64,000 bases of DNA from an uncultured Brachybacterium sp. (GCF_947500705.1 NZ_CANMSY010000009.1:83639-147638); one strand, 5' to 3'; positions 1 to 9,175 are shown, counted from the stretch's first letter. Program-made: numbers and translations. The notes: generated by a model not told the origin, from the sequence alone.

Positions 1-1053
1 CTGCTGCTGGACGCCATGGCTCACGGCGCGAGCGTGGTGACCGCCAACAAGGCGCTGCTGGCCCAGGACGGGGCCTCGCTCTACGAAGCGGCCGATGCCC
101 ACGGCGTGGACCTCTACTTCGAAGCAGCGGTCGCCGGCGCGATCCCGCTGGTGCGCCCGGTGCGCGAATCCCTCGCCGGGGACCGCATCCAGCGCGTGCT
201 CGGCATCGTCAACGGCACCACCAACTTCATCCTCGACGCGATGACCCGCACCGGCGCGAGCTTCGAGGACGCCCTGGCCGACGCCCAGCAGCTCGGCTAC
301 GCCGAGGCTGACCCCACGGCGGACGTCGAGGGGCACGACGCGGCTGCGAAGGCGTCCATCCTCGCCTCGCTCGCGTTCCACAGCCGGGTGCGGCTCGCGG
401 ACGTGCACTGCGAGGGCATCACCGCTGTCTCCGCGCAGGACATCACCGCGGCCGCGCGCATGGGGCGCATCATCAAGCTGCTCTCGATCGTCGAGCGGAT
501 CGAGGAGGAGGGCGGTGAGCGGATCTCGGCTCGTGTCTATCCGGCGCTGATCCCCGACCACCACCCCCTGGCCTCGGTCTCCGAGGCGTACAACGCGGTG
601 TTCATCGAGGCCGAGGCCGCTGGCTCGCTGATGTTCTACGGACAGGGCGCCGGCGGTGCGCCGACCGCCTCCGCGATCCTCGGCGATGTGGTCTCCGCCG
701 CCCGCGCCCGGGTCCACGGGGGAGTGGGGCCGCGAGAATCCCGCTACGCCGAGCTCGAGTCGATCCCGCTCGACGAGCTGCGCAGCGCCTTCTACATCTC
801 CCTGACCGTGCAGGATCGCCCCGGCGTGCTCGCCGAGATCGCCGGCACTCTCTCGGGCTACGGGATCTCGATCTCGACCATCCATCAGGAGCTGCTGGAC
901 GAGCGCGGTGAGGCGGGGGAGCAGGCCCGTGCCCACATCGGCATCAGCACCCACCGTGCGCTGGAGTCCGCGATGACCGCCTCGCTCGATGTGTTCTCCT
1001 CCACCGCCACGGTGCTCAGCATCGATTCCATCCTGCGCATCGAAGGAGAATGA
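1..1053 (+). CDS. hom: Homoserine dehydrogenase, 5' end outside the window
   Basis: Reduces aspartate semialdehyde to homoserine, the branch step toward threonine and methionine. The reading frame is open from base 1, so the gene starts upstream; 350 residues are visible and the N-terminal part of the nucleotide-binding domain is missing. Visible family motifs are NGTTNFIL (about residues 71-78 of the visible part), [16 protein letters not shown] (102-117, ending in the probable catalytic lysine) and a C-terminal ACT domain from about residue 264 ([19 protein letters not shown]), which in this family binds threonine for feedback inhibition. It is followed after 4 nt by thrC, then thrB, forming a threonine operon. 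The AGGAG inside its last codons (1043-1047) serves thrC. Confidence 0.97.
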   Translation: MLLDAMAHGASVVTANKALLAQDGASLYEAADAHGVDLYFEAAVAGAIPLVRPVRESLAGDRIQRVLGIVNGTTNFILDAMTRTGASFEDALADAQQLGYAEADPTADVEGHDAAAKASILASLAFHSRVRLADVHCEGITAVSAQDITAAARMGRIIKLLSIVERIEEEGGERISARVYPALIPDHHPLASVSEAYNAVFIEAEAAGSLMFYGQGAGGAPTASAILGDVVSAARARVHGGVGPRESRYAELESIPLDELRSAFYISLTVQDRPGVLAEIAGTLSGYGISISTIHQELLDERGEAGEQARAHIGISTHRALESAMTASLDVFSSTATVLSIDSILRIEGE

Positions 1054-1057
1054 CCCC

Positions 1058-2116
1058 ATGGCACATCAGTGGCGCGGCGTCCTCGCCGAATACCTCGAGC
1101 ACCTCCCGTTCACCGCGGACGACACCCTGCTGACCCTCGGGGAGGGAGGCACCCCGCTGGTGCACGCCCCCACCCTGTCCAAGGCGGTGGGCGCCGAGGT
1201 GCACATCAAGGTCGAGGGCATGAACCCGACCGGCTCCTTCAAGGATCGCGGCATGGTCTCCGCGATGTCGAAGGCGCTGAACGACGGCGCGACCGCCGTG
1301 GTCTGCGCCTCGACCGGCAACACGAGCGCCTCCGCCGCCGCCTATGCCACGGCTGCGGGTCTGACCTGTGCGGTGCTCCTGCCCCAGGGCAAGATCGCCG
1401 CGGGCAAGCTGGCCCAGGCCGTGGTCCACGGCGCGAAGCTGATCCAGGTCGACGGCAACTTCGACGACTGCCTCGAGATCGCCCGCAAGCTCGATGCGGA
1501 GCACCCCATCGAACTCGTGAACTCGGTCAACCCCTACCGGCTCCAGGGACAGAAGACCGCCGCCTTCGAGGTGAGCGATGCGCTGGGCAGGGCTCCCGAC
1601 ATCCACATCCTCCCGGTCGGCAACGCCGGGAACATCTCCGCCTACTGGATGGGCTATCGCGAGTACCGCGAGGCCGGCATCACGGACTCGCTCCCGCAGA
1701 TGTGGGGATTCCAGGCCGCAGGTTCCGCTCCCTTCGTGGCGGGCCACCCGATCAGCAATCCCGAGACGATCGCGACCGCGATCCGGATCGGTGCGCCGGC
1801 CTCCTGGGATCTCGCCGTGAGCGCGCGAGATGATTCCGGTGGTCTCATCGAAGCCGTCACCGATCAGCAGATCCTCGATGCGCAGAAGCTCCTCGCCGGA
1901 GAGGTCGGCATCTTCGTCGAGCCGGCCTCGGCCGCCGGCGTCGCGGGGCTGCTGCAGCAGTCCCGACGCGGGCTGGTCCCGGCAGGTGCGACGATCGCGA
2001 TCACCGTGACCGGCAACGGGCTCAAGGACACCGATACCGCCCTGACCCAGCACGATCTGACGCCGATCCTCGTGCCGGTGGACATCGCCGCCGCAGCGGA
2101 GGCCATCGGCCTGTGA
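1058..2116 (+). CDS. thrC: Threonine synthase
   Basis: PLP enzyme converting O-phosphohomoserine to threonine, the last step of the pathway. 352 residues, a normal length for the short bacterial form. The PLP lysine lies in GSFKDRG (Lys62) and the phosphate-binding loop VGNAGN is at about 187-192. ATG at 1058 is chosen because AGGAG at 1043-1047 sits 10 nt upstream and the protein then starts MAHQWRGV directly before the conserved region; an upstream in-frame extension at 989 would overlap hom heavily. The last codons overlap the GTG start of thrB by 4 nt, suggesting translational coupling. Confidence 0.97.
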   Translation: MAHQWRGVLAEYLEHLPFTADDTLLTLGEGGTPLVHAPTLSKAVGAEVHIKVEGMNPTGSFKDRGMVSAMSKALNDGATAVVCASTGNTSASAAAYATAAGLTCAVLLPQGKIAAGKLAQAVVHGAKLIQVDGNFDDCLEIARKLDAEHPIELVNSVNPYRLQGQKTAAFEVSDALGRAPDIHILPVGNAGNISAYWMGYREYREAGITDSLPQMWGFQAAGSAPFVAGHPISNPETIATAIRIGAPASWDLAVSARDDSGGLIEAVTDQQILDAQKLLAGEVGIFVEPASAAGVAGLLQQSRRGLVPAGATIAITVTGNGLKDTDTALTQHDLTPILVPVDIAAAAEAIGL

Positions 2117-3027
2117 GGATCCAGAACACGCGAGTGTCCGTGCAGGTCCCCGCGACCTCCGCGAACCTCGGCCCCGGCTTCGACACCCTGGGACTCGCGC
2201 TGGACCTCTGCGACGAGCTGACGGTCGAGGCGACCACCGGCTCGGTCGAGGTCGAGGTCGAGGGCGAGGGCGCCGGTGCGGTCCCCACCGGGGAGGACCA
2301 CCTGGTCGTGCGTGCGCTCCGCCGCGGACTGGACCACGCCGGTGCACCCCAGACCGGACTGCGACTGCGCGCGCTGAACCGGATTCCTCATGGCCGGGGC
2401 CTCGGCTCGAGCGCCGCGGCGACCGTCGCCGGACTGCTGCTCGCGCGCGGGATGATCTCCGATCCACGTGCTCTGGATGACCAGGCCGTCCTGCAGCTGG
2501 CCACCGAATTCGAAGGGCACCCGGACAACGCCGCCCCGGCGCTCCTGGGCGGGGTGGTGCTCTCCTGGATGCAGGGCGACACGGCCCATGCGGTGCCCCT
2601 GGCCTGCGCGGAAGGAGTGCTGCAGCCCGTGGTGCTGCTGCCGAGCACGACGCTCTCCACCCATCAGGCCCGCGGTCTGCTCCCCGAGCAGGTCCCTCAC
2701 CGCGACGCCGTCTTCAACGCCTCCCGCGCAGCACTGCTCGTGCACGCACTGACCGGCGCGCCCGAGCTGCTGCTGGACGCGACGGAGGACCGCCTCCACC
2801 AGGAGCAGCGCTCCGCGGGGATGCCCGAGAGCATCGAACTGATGAAGGTGCTGCGCCGTGAGGGCCACCCCGCGGTGGTCTCCGGTGCGGGCCCCTCGGT
2901 GCTGGTGCTGTCCGGGCATCGCGGCGACCTCGCCCCCCTGGTGCGCCGCTTCGTCACGAACCCCGCAGGCTGGCGGATCGCCGAGGTGCGGCTGCGAGAG
3001 ATCCCTTCCGCCCCTGTGGTAGGTTGA
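2113..3027 (+). CDS. thrB: Homoserine kinase (GHMP family)
   Basis: Phosphorylates homoserine with ATP to give the threonine synthase substrate. 304 residues, typical of the family. It shows the N-terminal [15 protein letters not shown] signature and the GHMP ATP-binding loop GLGSSAAA at about residues 96-103; a C-terminal [11 protein letters not shown] segment matches the GHMP C-terminal domain. It starts at GTG 2113, overlapping the thrC stop (GTGA), and completes the hom-thrC-thrB operon. No convincing terminator follows; the next 329 bases are the rho leader. Confidence 0.97.
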   Translation: MRIQNTRVSVQVPATSANLGPGFDTLGLALDLCDELTVEATTGSVEVEVEGEGAGAVPTGEDHLVVRALRRGLDHAGAPQTGLRLRALNRIPHGRGLGSSAAATVAGLLLARGMISDPRALDDQAVLQLATEFEGHPDNAAPALLGGVVLSWMQGDTAHAVPLACAEGVLQPVVLLPSTTLSTHQARGLLPEQVPHRDAVFNASRAALLVHALTGAPELLLDATEDRLHQEQRSAGMPESIELMKVLRREGHPAVVSGAGPSVLVLSGHRGDLAPLVRRFVTNPAGWRIAEVRLREIPSAPVVG

Positions 3028-3356
3028 GCCTGCGTCCAGGCGACATCGCACGACGCAGAACCCTGCAGCAGATCCCCGGTGGACGCTGTGCGCAGAACTC
3101 CGCGCCTCGATGTACCCCCTGATCAGTGCTTCGCACGGTCCTCGCGCACCTTTCACGACGTGCCCCGCAGGCCCGTGCACCTCCGCTGACGCACCCAGAA
3201 CCACACCGGCAGGCCGACCACAGATGCCTTGCATCGTGGGGAAGAACCCTGCTCGGACCAGTCGCTGCAGCACCCGAAGCCCGAGAGCTTCCGGCGCTTC
3301 GCGGCATCCAGACCAGAACAGAGCCGGCGAGAACGGCTCGACAGGAAGGAACCCGG
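3028..3356 (+). promoter_or_regulatory. Long C-rich leader region upstream of rho
   Basis: A 329-base stretch without a credible gene. It carries a possible -10 hexamer TAGGTT at 3020-3025 overlapping the end of thrB, though no good -35 is visible. Positions 3121-3230 are C-rich and G-poorer (47 C and 27 G in 110 bases by direct count), the composition Rho prefers for loading. An AGGAAGG Shine-Dalgarno lies at 3343-3349, 7 nt before the GTG start of rho. Rho is autoregulated through its own leader in several bacteria, so this could be an autoregulatory rut region. That role is inference. Confidence 0.45.
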
Positions 3357-5588
3357 GTGAACGACACCACTTCCGGCGCAGATCTTGCGGCGAAGAAGCT
3401 TCCCGAACTGCAGGCCATGGCCGCTGAGCGCGGCATCAAGGGCGCCCGTCGGCTGCGCAAGAGCGAGCTGATCGACGCGATCCGCGGGGGTGGATCGTCC
3501 TCTGCAGCACCTTCTTCCGCCGCAGCGCCCACCGCCGCCCCGGTGACGGCTGCCGAGACGCCCGCGCAGACCGCTCCCGCGCAGACTGCTCCCGCGCAGA
3601 CCGCTCCCGCGCAGACTGCTCCCGCGCAGACAGAGGCTCCTGCCCAGCAGGCTCAGCAGGTTCAGCAGAGCGAAGCCGGTGAGGACCGGTCCGAACCAGG
3701 CACCCGCAGCCGGTCGCGCTCCCGCCGTGGCAGCCAGGCCGCCGCACGACAGGACGAGGCGGCCCCCGATCTGGGTATCGAGCTGCCGAACGGTGCTGCC
3801 CCCCGCGAGCAGCTGGATGAGCGAGGAGGGGGCTCCGCAGAGCGTCAGCAGGATCGCAGCCAGCAGGATCGCAGCCAGCAGGACGACGGCCGCGAGGGCG
3901 GCGGCCAGCAGCGCGGCGGACGCGACCAGCAGCGCAGCTCGCGCAGCGGCAACCAGCAGGGCGGCGGCCAGCAGGACGGGAATCAGCAGGGCGGCGGCCA
4001 GCAGGACGGGAATCAGCAGGGCGGCGGCCAGCAGGACGGGAATCAGCAGGGCGGGAATCAGCAGGGCGGCAACCAGCGCCGCCGGCTCGAGGACATCGAG
4101 CTGCCGGATCGTACCGGCGAGCAGGACGATGACCGTCAGGGGAGAGACGACTACGACGACGACCGTCGTGGCCGGTCCCGCAGCCGCAACCGCTCCCGGG
4201 ACCGCAAGCGTCGCGGCCGCGGTGCGCCGAACGAGCAGGACGGTCAGGATCACCAGGGCGGCCAGCGGAATCAGGGCGGCCAGGATCACCAGGGCGGCCA
4301 GCGGAATCAGGGCGGGTCGTCGAATCAGGGTGGCCAGCAGGATCGCGGCGACGTCCGTGACGGCGATGAGCTGATGACCATCGCGGGCATCCTGGATATC
4401 CGCGACAACAACGCCTACGTGCGCACCACCGGCTACCTGCCGGGCGCGAGCGACGTGTATGTGACGATGAACCAGGTCAAGCGGGCAGGCCTGCGCAAGG
4501 GCGATGCGATCACCGGTCAGGTCAAGGCGCCGCGCGACGGCGAGGACCACCACGTCGAGCAGCCGCAGCAGCATCACAGCGGTGGCCGGAACCGCCGTGG
4601 CAAGAGCGGCGGCGGTGGCGGGAACCAGAGCAAGTACGCGGCGCTGGTGCAGGTCGACACGATCAACGGCATGCCCCCGGAGCGTGCGCGTCAGCGGGTG
4701 GACTTCAGCAAGCTCACCCCGCTGTACCCGGACGAGCGGCTGCGCCTGGAGACCGACCCCAAGGCCGTCGCTCCCCGGCTGATCGATCTGGTCTCTCCCG
4801 TCGGCAAGGGCCAGCGAGGACTCATCGTCGCGCCCCCGAAGGCCGGCAAGACGATCATCATGCAGCAGATCGCCAACGCGATCACCACCAACAATCCCGA
4901 GGTCCACCTCATGGTCGTGCTCGTCGACGAGCGCCCCGAAGAGGTCACCGACATGCAGCGCACGGTCAAGGGTGAGGTCATCGCCTCCACCTTCGACCGC
5001 CCCGCCTCGGATCACACGATCGTCGCGGAGCTCGCGATCGAGCGGGCGAAGCGCCTGGTCGAGATGGGCCGCGACGTGGTCGTGCTGCTGGACTCGCTCA
5101 CCCGCCTGTCCCGTGCCTACAACCTCGCCGCTCCGGCCTCCGGTCGCATCCTCTCCGGTGGTGTGGATGCCTCCGCGCTGTACCCGCCGAAGCGCTTCTT
5201 CGGTGCGGCGCGGAACATCGAGCATGGCGGCTCGCTGACGATCCTGGCCTCCGCCCTGGTGGAGACCGGCTCCAAGATGGACGAGGTCATCTTCGAGGAG
5301 TTCAAGGGCACCGGCAACATGGAGCTGCGCCTGTCGCGCCACCTCGCGGACAAGCGCATCTTCCCGGCCGTGGATGTGAACGCCTCCGGCACCCGCCGCG
5401 AAGAAGCACTCATGGGCAAGGAGGAGCTGGCCATCATGTGGAAGCTCCGCCGTGTCCTCGGCTCCCTCGAGCAGCAGCAGGCGCTGGAGATCCTCATGGA
5501 GCGGGTCAAGAAGACCCAGTCGAACACCGAGTTCCTGATGACGGTGCAGAAGAACACCCCCAGCGTGAACGGGCGCAGCTCGGACTGA
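3357..5588 (+). CDS. rho: Transcription termination factor Rho with long disordered insertion
   Basis: Hexameric RNA-dependent ATPase/translocase that terminates transcription. The 743-residue product is far longer than the roughly 420-residue E. coli type. Order: Rho_N helical domain (about residues 7-45), a ~290-residue low-complexity insertion (46-336) rich in Q, G, N, R, D and A, an OB-fold RNA-binding domain (about 337-465, beginning DELMTIAGILDIRD) and the ATPase domain with Walker A APPKAGKT (492-499) and Walker B DVVVLLDSLTR (about 573). The start is GTG 3357 because AGGAAGG lies 7 nt upstream and the Rho_N domain follows at once; the longer in-frame extension to 3126 has no such support. 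Long insertions of this kind are known in actinobacterial Rho. The insertion contains three perfect or near-perfect tandem repeat blocks. Confidence 0.97.
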   Translation: MNDTTSGADLAAKKLPELQAMAAERGIKGARRLRKSELIDAIRGGGSSSAAPSSAAAPTAAPVTAAETPAQTAPAQTAPAQTAPAQTAPAQTEAPAQQAQQVQQSEAGEDRSEPGTRSRSRSRRGSQAAARQDEAAPDLGIELPNGAAPREQLDERGGGSAERQQDRSQQDRSQQDDGREGGGQQRGGRDQQRSSRSGNQQGGGQQDGNQQGGGQQDGNQQGGGQQDGNQQGGNQQGGNQRRRLEDIELPDRTGEQDDDRQGRDDYDDDRRGRSRSRNRSRDRKRRGRGAPNEQDGQDHQGGQRNQGGQDHQGGQRNQGGSSNQGGQQDRGDVRDGDELMTIAGILDIRDNNAYVRTTGYLPGASDVYVTMNQVKRAGLRKGDAITGQVKAPRDGEDHHVEQPQQHHSGGRNRRGKSGGGGGNQSKYAALVQVDTINGMPPERARQRVDFSKLTPLYPDERLRLETDPKAVAPRLIDLVSPVGKGQRGLIVAPPKAGKTIIMQQIANAITTNNPEVHLMVVLVDERPEEVTDMQRTVKGEVIASTFDRPASDHTIVAELAIERAKRLVEMGRDVVVLLDSLTRLSRAYNLAAPASGRILSGGVDASALYPPKRFFGAARNIEHGGSLTILASALVETGSKMDEVIFEEFKGTGNMELRLSRHLADKRIFPAVDVNASGTRREEALMGKEELAIMWKLRRVLGSLEQQQALEILMERVKKTQSNTEFLMTVQKNTPSVNGRSSD
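3564..3623 (+). repeat. Four 15-bp tandem repeats in rho (AQTAP units)
   Basis: Four consecutive 15-bp units (consensus GCGCAGACCGCTCCC, differing only at one C/T position) encode four AQTAP pentapeptides, followed by a degenerate fifth unit. They lie in the disordered insertion between the Rho_N and RNA-binding domains. The unit is a multiple of three, so copy-number change would not shift the frame. Confidence 0.9.
3951..4070 (+). repeat. 30-bp tandem repeats in rho (NQQGGGQQDG units)
   Basis: Three 30-bp units at 3951-3980, 3981-4010 and 4011-4040 are nearly identical (AAC versus AAT at the first codon), followed by two 15-bp half-units at 4041-4070. They encode NQQGGGQQDG repeats. The near-perfect identity at DNA level suggests recent duplication and possible length polymorphism between strains. 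Confidence 0.92.
4245..4315 (+). repeat. 36-bp tandem repeat in rho (QDHQGGQRNQGG units)
   Basis: Two copies of a 36-bp unit, 4245-4280 and 4281 to about 4315, encode QDHQGGQRNQGG and are the third repeat block of the Rho insertion. The block adds Arg/His/Gln/Gly-rich sequence directly before the RNA-binding domain, consistent with an auxiliary RNA-contacting region. Confidence 0.85.
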
Positions 5589-5619
5589 CTCCTCGCCTCC
5601 CGCCGCCGCGCGGGCGGAC

Positions 5620-5669
5620 GACGCCGCAGGGCCTGACCACCGATCTCGGTGGGCAGGCCCTGCGGCGTC
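5620..5669 (+). terminator. Strong hairpin downstream of rho
   Basis: A perfect 16-bp stem pairs 5620-5635 with 5654-5669 around an 18-nt loop that can itself partly pair (CCACC/GGTGG). It starts 31 nt after the rho stop. No T-run follows, as is common for hairpins in GC-rich actinobacteria. Confidence 0.75.
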
Positions 5670-5708
5670 TGTGGTCGAAGGCTCTCGCGGTCTGCTGCCC
5701 CGATGCGC

Positions 5709-5758
5709 TTGTGAGGAGACGGAAGACGGGATAGCGTGATCATCCGTGAACGTTCACG
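5709..5758 (+). promoter_or_regulatory. Promoter with LacI-type operator at the transcription start
   Basis: A candidate promoter has -35 TTGTGA at 5709-5714, a 17-nt spacer and -10 TAGCGT at 5732-5737. The perfect 14-bp palindrome CGTGAACGTTCACG at 5745-5758 lies on the expected transcription start. Palindromes centred on AACGTT are typical LacI-family operators, and a LacI regulator is the second gene of this unit, so negative autoregulation of the pair is the simplest reading. The elements are visible; regulator binding is inferred. Confidence 0.7.
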
Positions 5759-5796
5759 TCCAGAGTCGGACCTCCCCCAGAAGGATGAACCCCTCC

Positions 5797-7812
5797 ATGC
5801 ACCGCGAGTCCTCCCCGTTCCGCTGGGCCGTTCTCGGCCCCGGCTCGATCGCCCGCCGCTTCGCCTCCCAGCTGCCCGCGTCCCAGGACGGCGTCCTCGT
5901 CGCCGTCGGCAGCAGCTCCCTGGAGCGTGCCCAGGCCTTCGCTGATGAGTTCCCCCTCCAGGAGCCCGCGCTGATCGGTGACTATGATCAGGTGCTCGCC
6001 TCCGATCAGGTCGATGCTGTCTACATCTCGACCGTCCACACCGGCCACGCCGCGCTGGCGGCGCAGGCTCTCGAGGCTGGCAAGCACGTGCTGTGCGAGA
6101 AGCCTTTGACCCCGAACGCCGGCACGTCGATGGCGCTCATCGACCTCGCCGCCCGCAGTGAACGGGTGCTGCTCGAGGCGTACATGTACCGCTTCCACCC
6201 GCAGACCCAGCGCGTGCTGGACCTGGTGGCTGAGGGCACGATCGGCGAGCTCTCCCACATCGATGCATCCTTCGCCTTCGACACCGGCGGCCGCAGCGGA
6301 CGTCTGTTCGACCCGACCCTCGCCGGGGGCGGGATCCTCGATGTGGGCTGCTATCCGATGTCCCTGGCGCGTTTCGTCGCCGGTGCGGCGCAGGGCAAGG
6401 CCTTCGCCGATCCGCTCACCGTCACCGGCAGCGGCACCCTCGGGGAGACCGGGGTGGACGAATGGGCCACCGCCGAGGTCACCCTTCCCGGCGGGATCAC
6501 CGCAAGCCTGCGCACCGGGGTGCGGCTCGCGGATCCGCAGTCCGCGACCATCATCGGCTCGCGCGGCGTGATCCGGCTGAGCGATCCCTGGGCGCTCGGC
6601 GCGGAACCCACGATGATCGAGCTCGACATCGTCGGCGCGCAGCCGCAGCGGCTCGAGATCCCTCCGGCCTCGCCCTACGCCCTGGAGGCCGACGCCCTCG
6701 CCCGCGCGGCGCGTGGCGACGGCGTGGTGCCTGAGCTCACCGGGGACAACTCGCTCGGCCAGGCCCGGGCGCTGGACTCCTGGCGAGAGCAGATCGGGCT
6801 GCGCTACCCCTTCGAGGCGGACACCGCCGAGATCCCCACCCTCACCGGTCGCGCCCTGGCGCACGGCTCCGTGCAGTCGGGCCCGGCGATGGCCTACGGC
6901 ACGATCCCCGGGATCGACAAGCAGATATCCCGTCTGGTGATGGGCTGCGACAACCAGATGAACCTGGCCCACGCCTCGGCGATGTTCGATGCCTTCTACG
7001 AGATCGGCGGCACCACCTTCGACACCGCCTACATCTACGGCGGCGGCTACGTCGAGAAGCTCTTCGGTCAATGGGTGCGCAACCGCGGGGTGCGCGAGGA
7101 TGTCGTCGTGATCACCAAGGGGGCGCACACCCCCCACTGCGACCCGGAATCGATCACGCGTCAGCTCGAGGAATCCCTCGAGCGCCAGGGCACGGACTAT
7201 GCGGACCTGTACATGATGCACCGCGACAACCCCGAGATCCCCGTCGGAGAGTTCGTCGACGTGATGGACGAGCACCTGCGCGCCGGTCGTATCCGCGCCT
7301 ATGGCGGATCGAACTGGACCCCGGCCCGAGTGGACGAGGCCAATGAGTACGCCCGCGCCAACGGACGCACCGGCTTCACCGGGGTCTCCAACCACTTCGG
7401 CCTCGCCGAGGCGCTGGACGTGCCATGGGCCGGCTGCGTCCACGCCACCGACCCCGACTCCAAAGCCTGGCTCGAAGAGCGCGGCATCGCCCTGCTGCCC
7501 TGGTCCTCGCAGGCGCGCGGCTTCTTCACCGGCCGTGCCCACCCCGAGGACCGCTCGGATGCGGAGCTGGTGCGCTGCTACTACAGCGACGAGAACTTCG
7601 AGCGCCTCGCCCGCGCCGAACTGCTCGGTGCGGAGCGCGGGGTCCCGGCGACGGCGATCGCCCTGGCCTTCGTGCTGCACCAGAGGTTCCCGACCTTCGC
7701 CCTGTTCGGACCGCGCAGCATCGCCGAGATGCGCTCATCCACCCTGGGCCTGGGCATCGAGCTGACGACGGAGGAGATGGCCTGGCTGGACCTGAAGTCG
7801 CCGGTACGATGA
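5797..7812 (+). CDS. Fused Gfo/Idh/MocA oxidoreductase and aldo/keto reductase
   Basis: Two NAD(P)-dependent oxidoreductases in one 671-residue chain. Residues 1 to about 340 form a Gfo/Idh/MocA dehydrogenase (Rossmann motif GPGSIA near 14-19, conserved CEKPL at 100-104). Residues about 375-671 form an aldo/keto reductase whose tetrad appears complete: Asp409 and Tyr414 (FDTAYIYG), Lys441 (ITKGAH) and His475 (MMHRD). It probably processes a sugar or polyol; the substrate is unknown. The start is uncertain: ATG 5797 has AGAAGG at 5779-5784 (12-nt spacing); ATG 5785 abuts that site; GTG 5746 would put the operator inside the coding region. The stop overlaps the LacI gene ATG by 4 nt, so the two genes are co-expressed. 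Confidence 0.88.
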   Translation: MHRESSPFRWAVLGPGSIARRFASQLPASQDGVLVAVGSSSLERAQAFADEFPLQEPALIGDYDQVLASDQVDAVYISTVHTGHAALAAQALEAGKHVLCEKPLTPNAGTSMALIDLAARSERVLLEAYMYRFHPQTQRVLDLVAEGTIGELSHIDASFAFDTGGRSGRLFDPTLAGGGILDVGCYPMSLARFVAGAAQGKAFADPLTVTGSGTLGETGVDEWATAEVTLPGGITASLRTGVRLADPQSATIIGSRGVIRLSDPWALGAEPTMIELDIVGAQPQRLEIPPASPYALEADALARAARGDGVVPELTGDNSLGQARALDSWREQIGLRYPFEADTAEIPTLTGRALAHGSVQSGPAMAYGTIPGIDKQISRLVMGCDNQMNLAHASAMFDAFYEIGGTTFDTAYIYGGGYVEKLFGQWVRNRGVREDVVVITKGAHTPHCDPESITRQLEESLERQGTDYADLYMMHRDNPEIPVGEFVDVMDEHLRAGRIRAYGGSNWTPARVDEANEYARANGRTGFTGVSNHFGLAEALDVPWAGCVHATDPDSKAWLEERGIALLPWSSQARGFFTGRAHPEDRSDAELVRCYYSDENFERLARAELLGAERGVPATAIALAFVLHQRFPTFALFGPRSIAEMRSSTLGLGIELTTEEMAWLDLKSPVR

Positions 7813-8792
7813 GCGGCATGTCGCGTCGAGCCACGATCATCGATGTCGCGGAGCGGGCCGGGTTCTCCCGGCAGACCGTCTCGCGAGCGATGAACGACCT
7901 GCCCGGGATCAGTGCCGGGACCCGGGAGAAGGTGCTCGAGGCGGCCAAGGAGCTGAACTACCGGCCCTCGCGCTTCGGCCGCGGCCTCGTCGAGCAGGGC
8001 CCGATCACCCTCGGGCTGGTGGTGGAGGACCTCTCGAACTCCTACTTCGCAGAGCTCGGTGCCGCCGTGGTGCGCGCCTGCGCACCCCACGGCTGGAACG
8101 TCGTGCTCGCCGAAGCGATGAACGCACCGGACCCGCAGCGAGTGGCGGGGGACCTGGCGCGCCGGGTCGATGCGCTCGTCGGCTACGGGGTGCTCACCGA
8201 CGACATCCGCGGCCAGGGCGGGATGCCGGTGGTCCAGCTCGATGCCCGCTCCTCCCGCCTGGAGGCGGGAGGAGTGGTGGAGCTCGTCCGGGAGGAGGCC
8301 ATGGCCGAGCTGGCCGAGCACCTGGGACGGGCCGGGGCCCGGCGCCCGGTGGTGCTCGACCTGGTCGGAGGCCTCGGTCGCGCCCGCAGTAGCGCCCTCG
8401 CCGCCGCGCTCTCCCCGCTGGTCGGGAAGGGTGAGGTGCCGGTGCGCGAGGTGGATGCGAAAGAGGGGCACGAGGAGTTCCTCGAGGAGGTCCTCGCCGA
8501 CGGGGTCGACACGATCGTCGCCTTCAACGACGAGCTCGCCGTCCGCCTGCTGCGAGCCCTGCGCGAGCTCGGGGTCTCTGTGCCGGACCAGGTCCGCCTG
8601 GTGGGCGTCGACGGGCTCGAGATCGGCTCGCTGGTCACTCCCGAGCTGACCACCCTGAGCATCGACATCGAGGCGGTGGCCAGGGAGACCGTCTCGCTCG
8701 TCGCCGGCATGCTCGACGGGACCATTCCGCTCGTGGGGGAGGGCGCCCACCGGGTGGTGTCCTACCACCTGGAAGTTCGCGCCTCCACCTGA
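7809..8792 (+). CDS. LacI-family transcriptional regulator
   Basis: DNA-binding repressor of 327 residues. The N-terminal helix-turn-helix is clear ([20 protein letters not shown], residues 10-29), followed by the hinge region ([11 protein letters not shown]) and a periplasmic-binding-protein-like effector domain with the usual GVDGLEIG segment near the C-terminus. ATG 7809 overlaps the upstream stop (ATGA); ATG 7818 is an alternative. It most likely controls its own operon through the palindrome at 5745-5758 in response to a sugar related to the oxidoreductase substrate. The effector cannot be read from the sequence. Confidence 0.93.
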   Translation: MSGMSRRATIIDVAERAGFSRQTVSRAMNDLPGISAGTREKVLEAAKELNYRPSRFGRGLVEQGPITLGLVVEDLSNSYFAELGAAVVRACAPHGWNVVLAEAMNAPDPQRVAGDLARRVDALVGYGVLTDDIRGQGGMPVVQLDARSSRLEAGGVVELVREEAMAELAEHLGRAGARRPVVLDLVGGLGRARSSALAAALSPLVGKGEVPVREVDAKEGHEEFLEEVLADGVDTIVAFNDELAVRLLRALRELGVSVPDQVRLVGVDGLEIGSLVTPELTTLSIDIEAVARETVSLVAGMLDGTIPLVGEGAHRVVSYHLEVRAST

Positions 8793-8797
8793 GCGAC

Positions 8798-8831
8798 GCG
8801 ATGGTGCAGACACAGGGCGCTGCAGCATCGC
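8798..8831 (+). terminator. Hairpin after the LacI-family gene
   Basis: 8798-8809 pairs with 8820-8831 (GCGATG/CATCGC plus TGCAG/CTGCA with one internal G-G mismatch), with a 10-nt loop, 6 nt after the stop codon. It separates the oxidoreductase-regulator unit from rpmE. No T-tract follows. Confidence 0.6.
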
Positions 8832-8955
8832 GATGTTGCGCACGCCGCACTCTCAGCCCTCGCTCGAGTGGGGCGGGGCATGGCAGACTGTGACGTCGGT
8901 TCTGGTTCACGGTGCCCGCCGGGCGCCGACCCAGCGACCCCGAGCAAGGAGAGAC

Positions 8956-9165
8956 ATGAAGGCTGATATTCACCCCGCATACGGCGAGACCCAGGTGACC
9001 TGCACCTGCGGCAACTCGTTCACCACCCGCAGCACCAAGACCAACGGTGCCATCAGCACCGAGGTCTGCTCCGAGTGCCACCCCTTCTACACCGGCAAGC
9101 AGAAGATCCTGGACACCGGCGGCCGCGTCGCACGCTTCCAGGCCCGCTACGGCAAGAAGAACTGA
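8956..9165 (+). CDS. rpmE: 50S ribosomal protein L31, zinc-binding type
   Basis: Ribosomal large-subunit protein of 69 residues. It keeps four cysteines (Cys16, Cys18, Cys38, Cys41) in CTC and CSECHP contexts, so it is the zinc-containing C+ form rather than the zinc-independent paralogue made under zinc limitation. The family signature HPFYTGKQ is present. ATG 8956 has AAGGAGAG immediately upstream (8946-8953). It is monocistronic, with hairpins before (8798-8831) and after (9176-9213). Confidence 0.97.
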   Translation: MKADIHPAYGETQVTCTCGNSFTTRSTKTNGAISTEVCSECHPFYTGKQKILDTGGRVARFQARYGKKN

Positions 9166-9175
9166 TCCACGCCTC

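Noticed and set aside
3110-3427. 105-codon open frame in the rho leader
   Set aside because: It overlaps the rho start out of frame, has atypical Ser/Arg/Pro composition and no ribosome binding site.
3951-4315. Repeat arrays that could suggest CRISPR
   Set aside because: Units are directly adjacent, have no spacers and are in frame within rho.
3153-5342. 729-codon open frame on the minus strand across rho
   Set aside because: Hydrophobic repeat-like product (LLIPVLLAAA units) arises from reading the rho tandem repeats backwards; no start signal.
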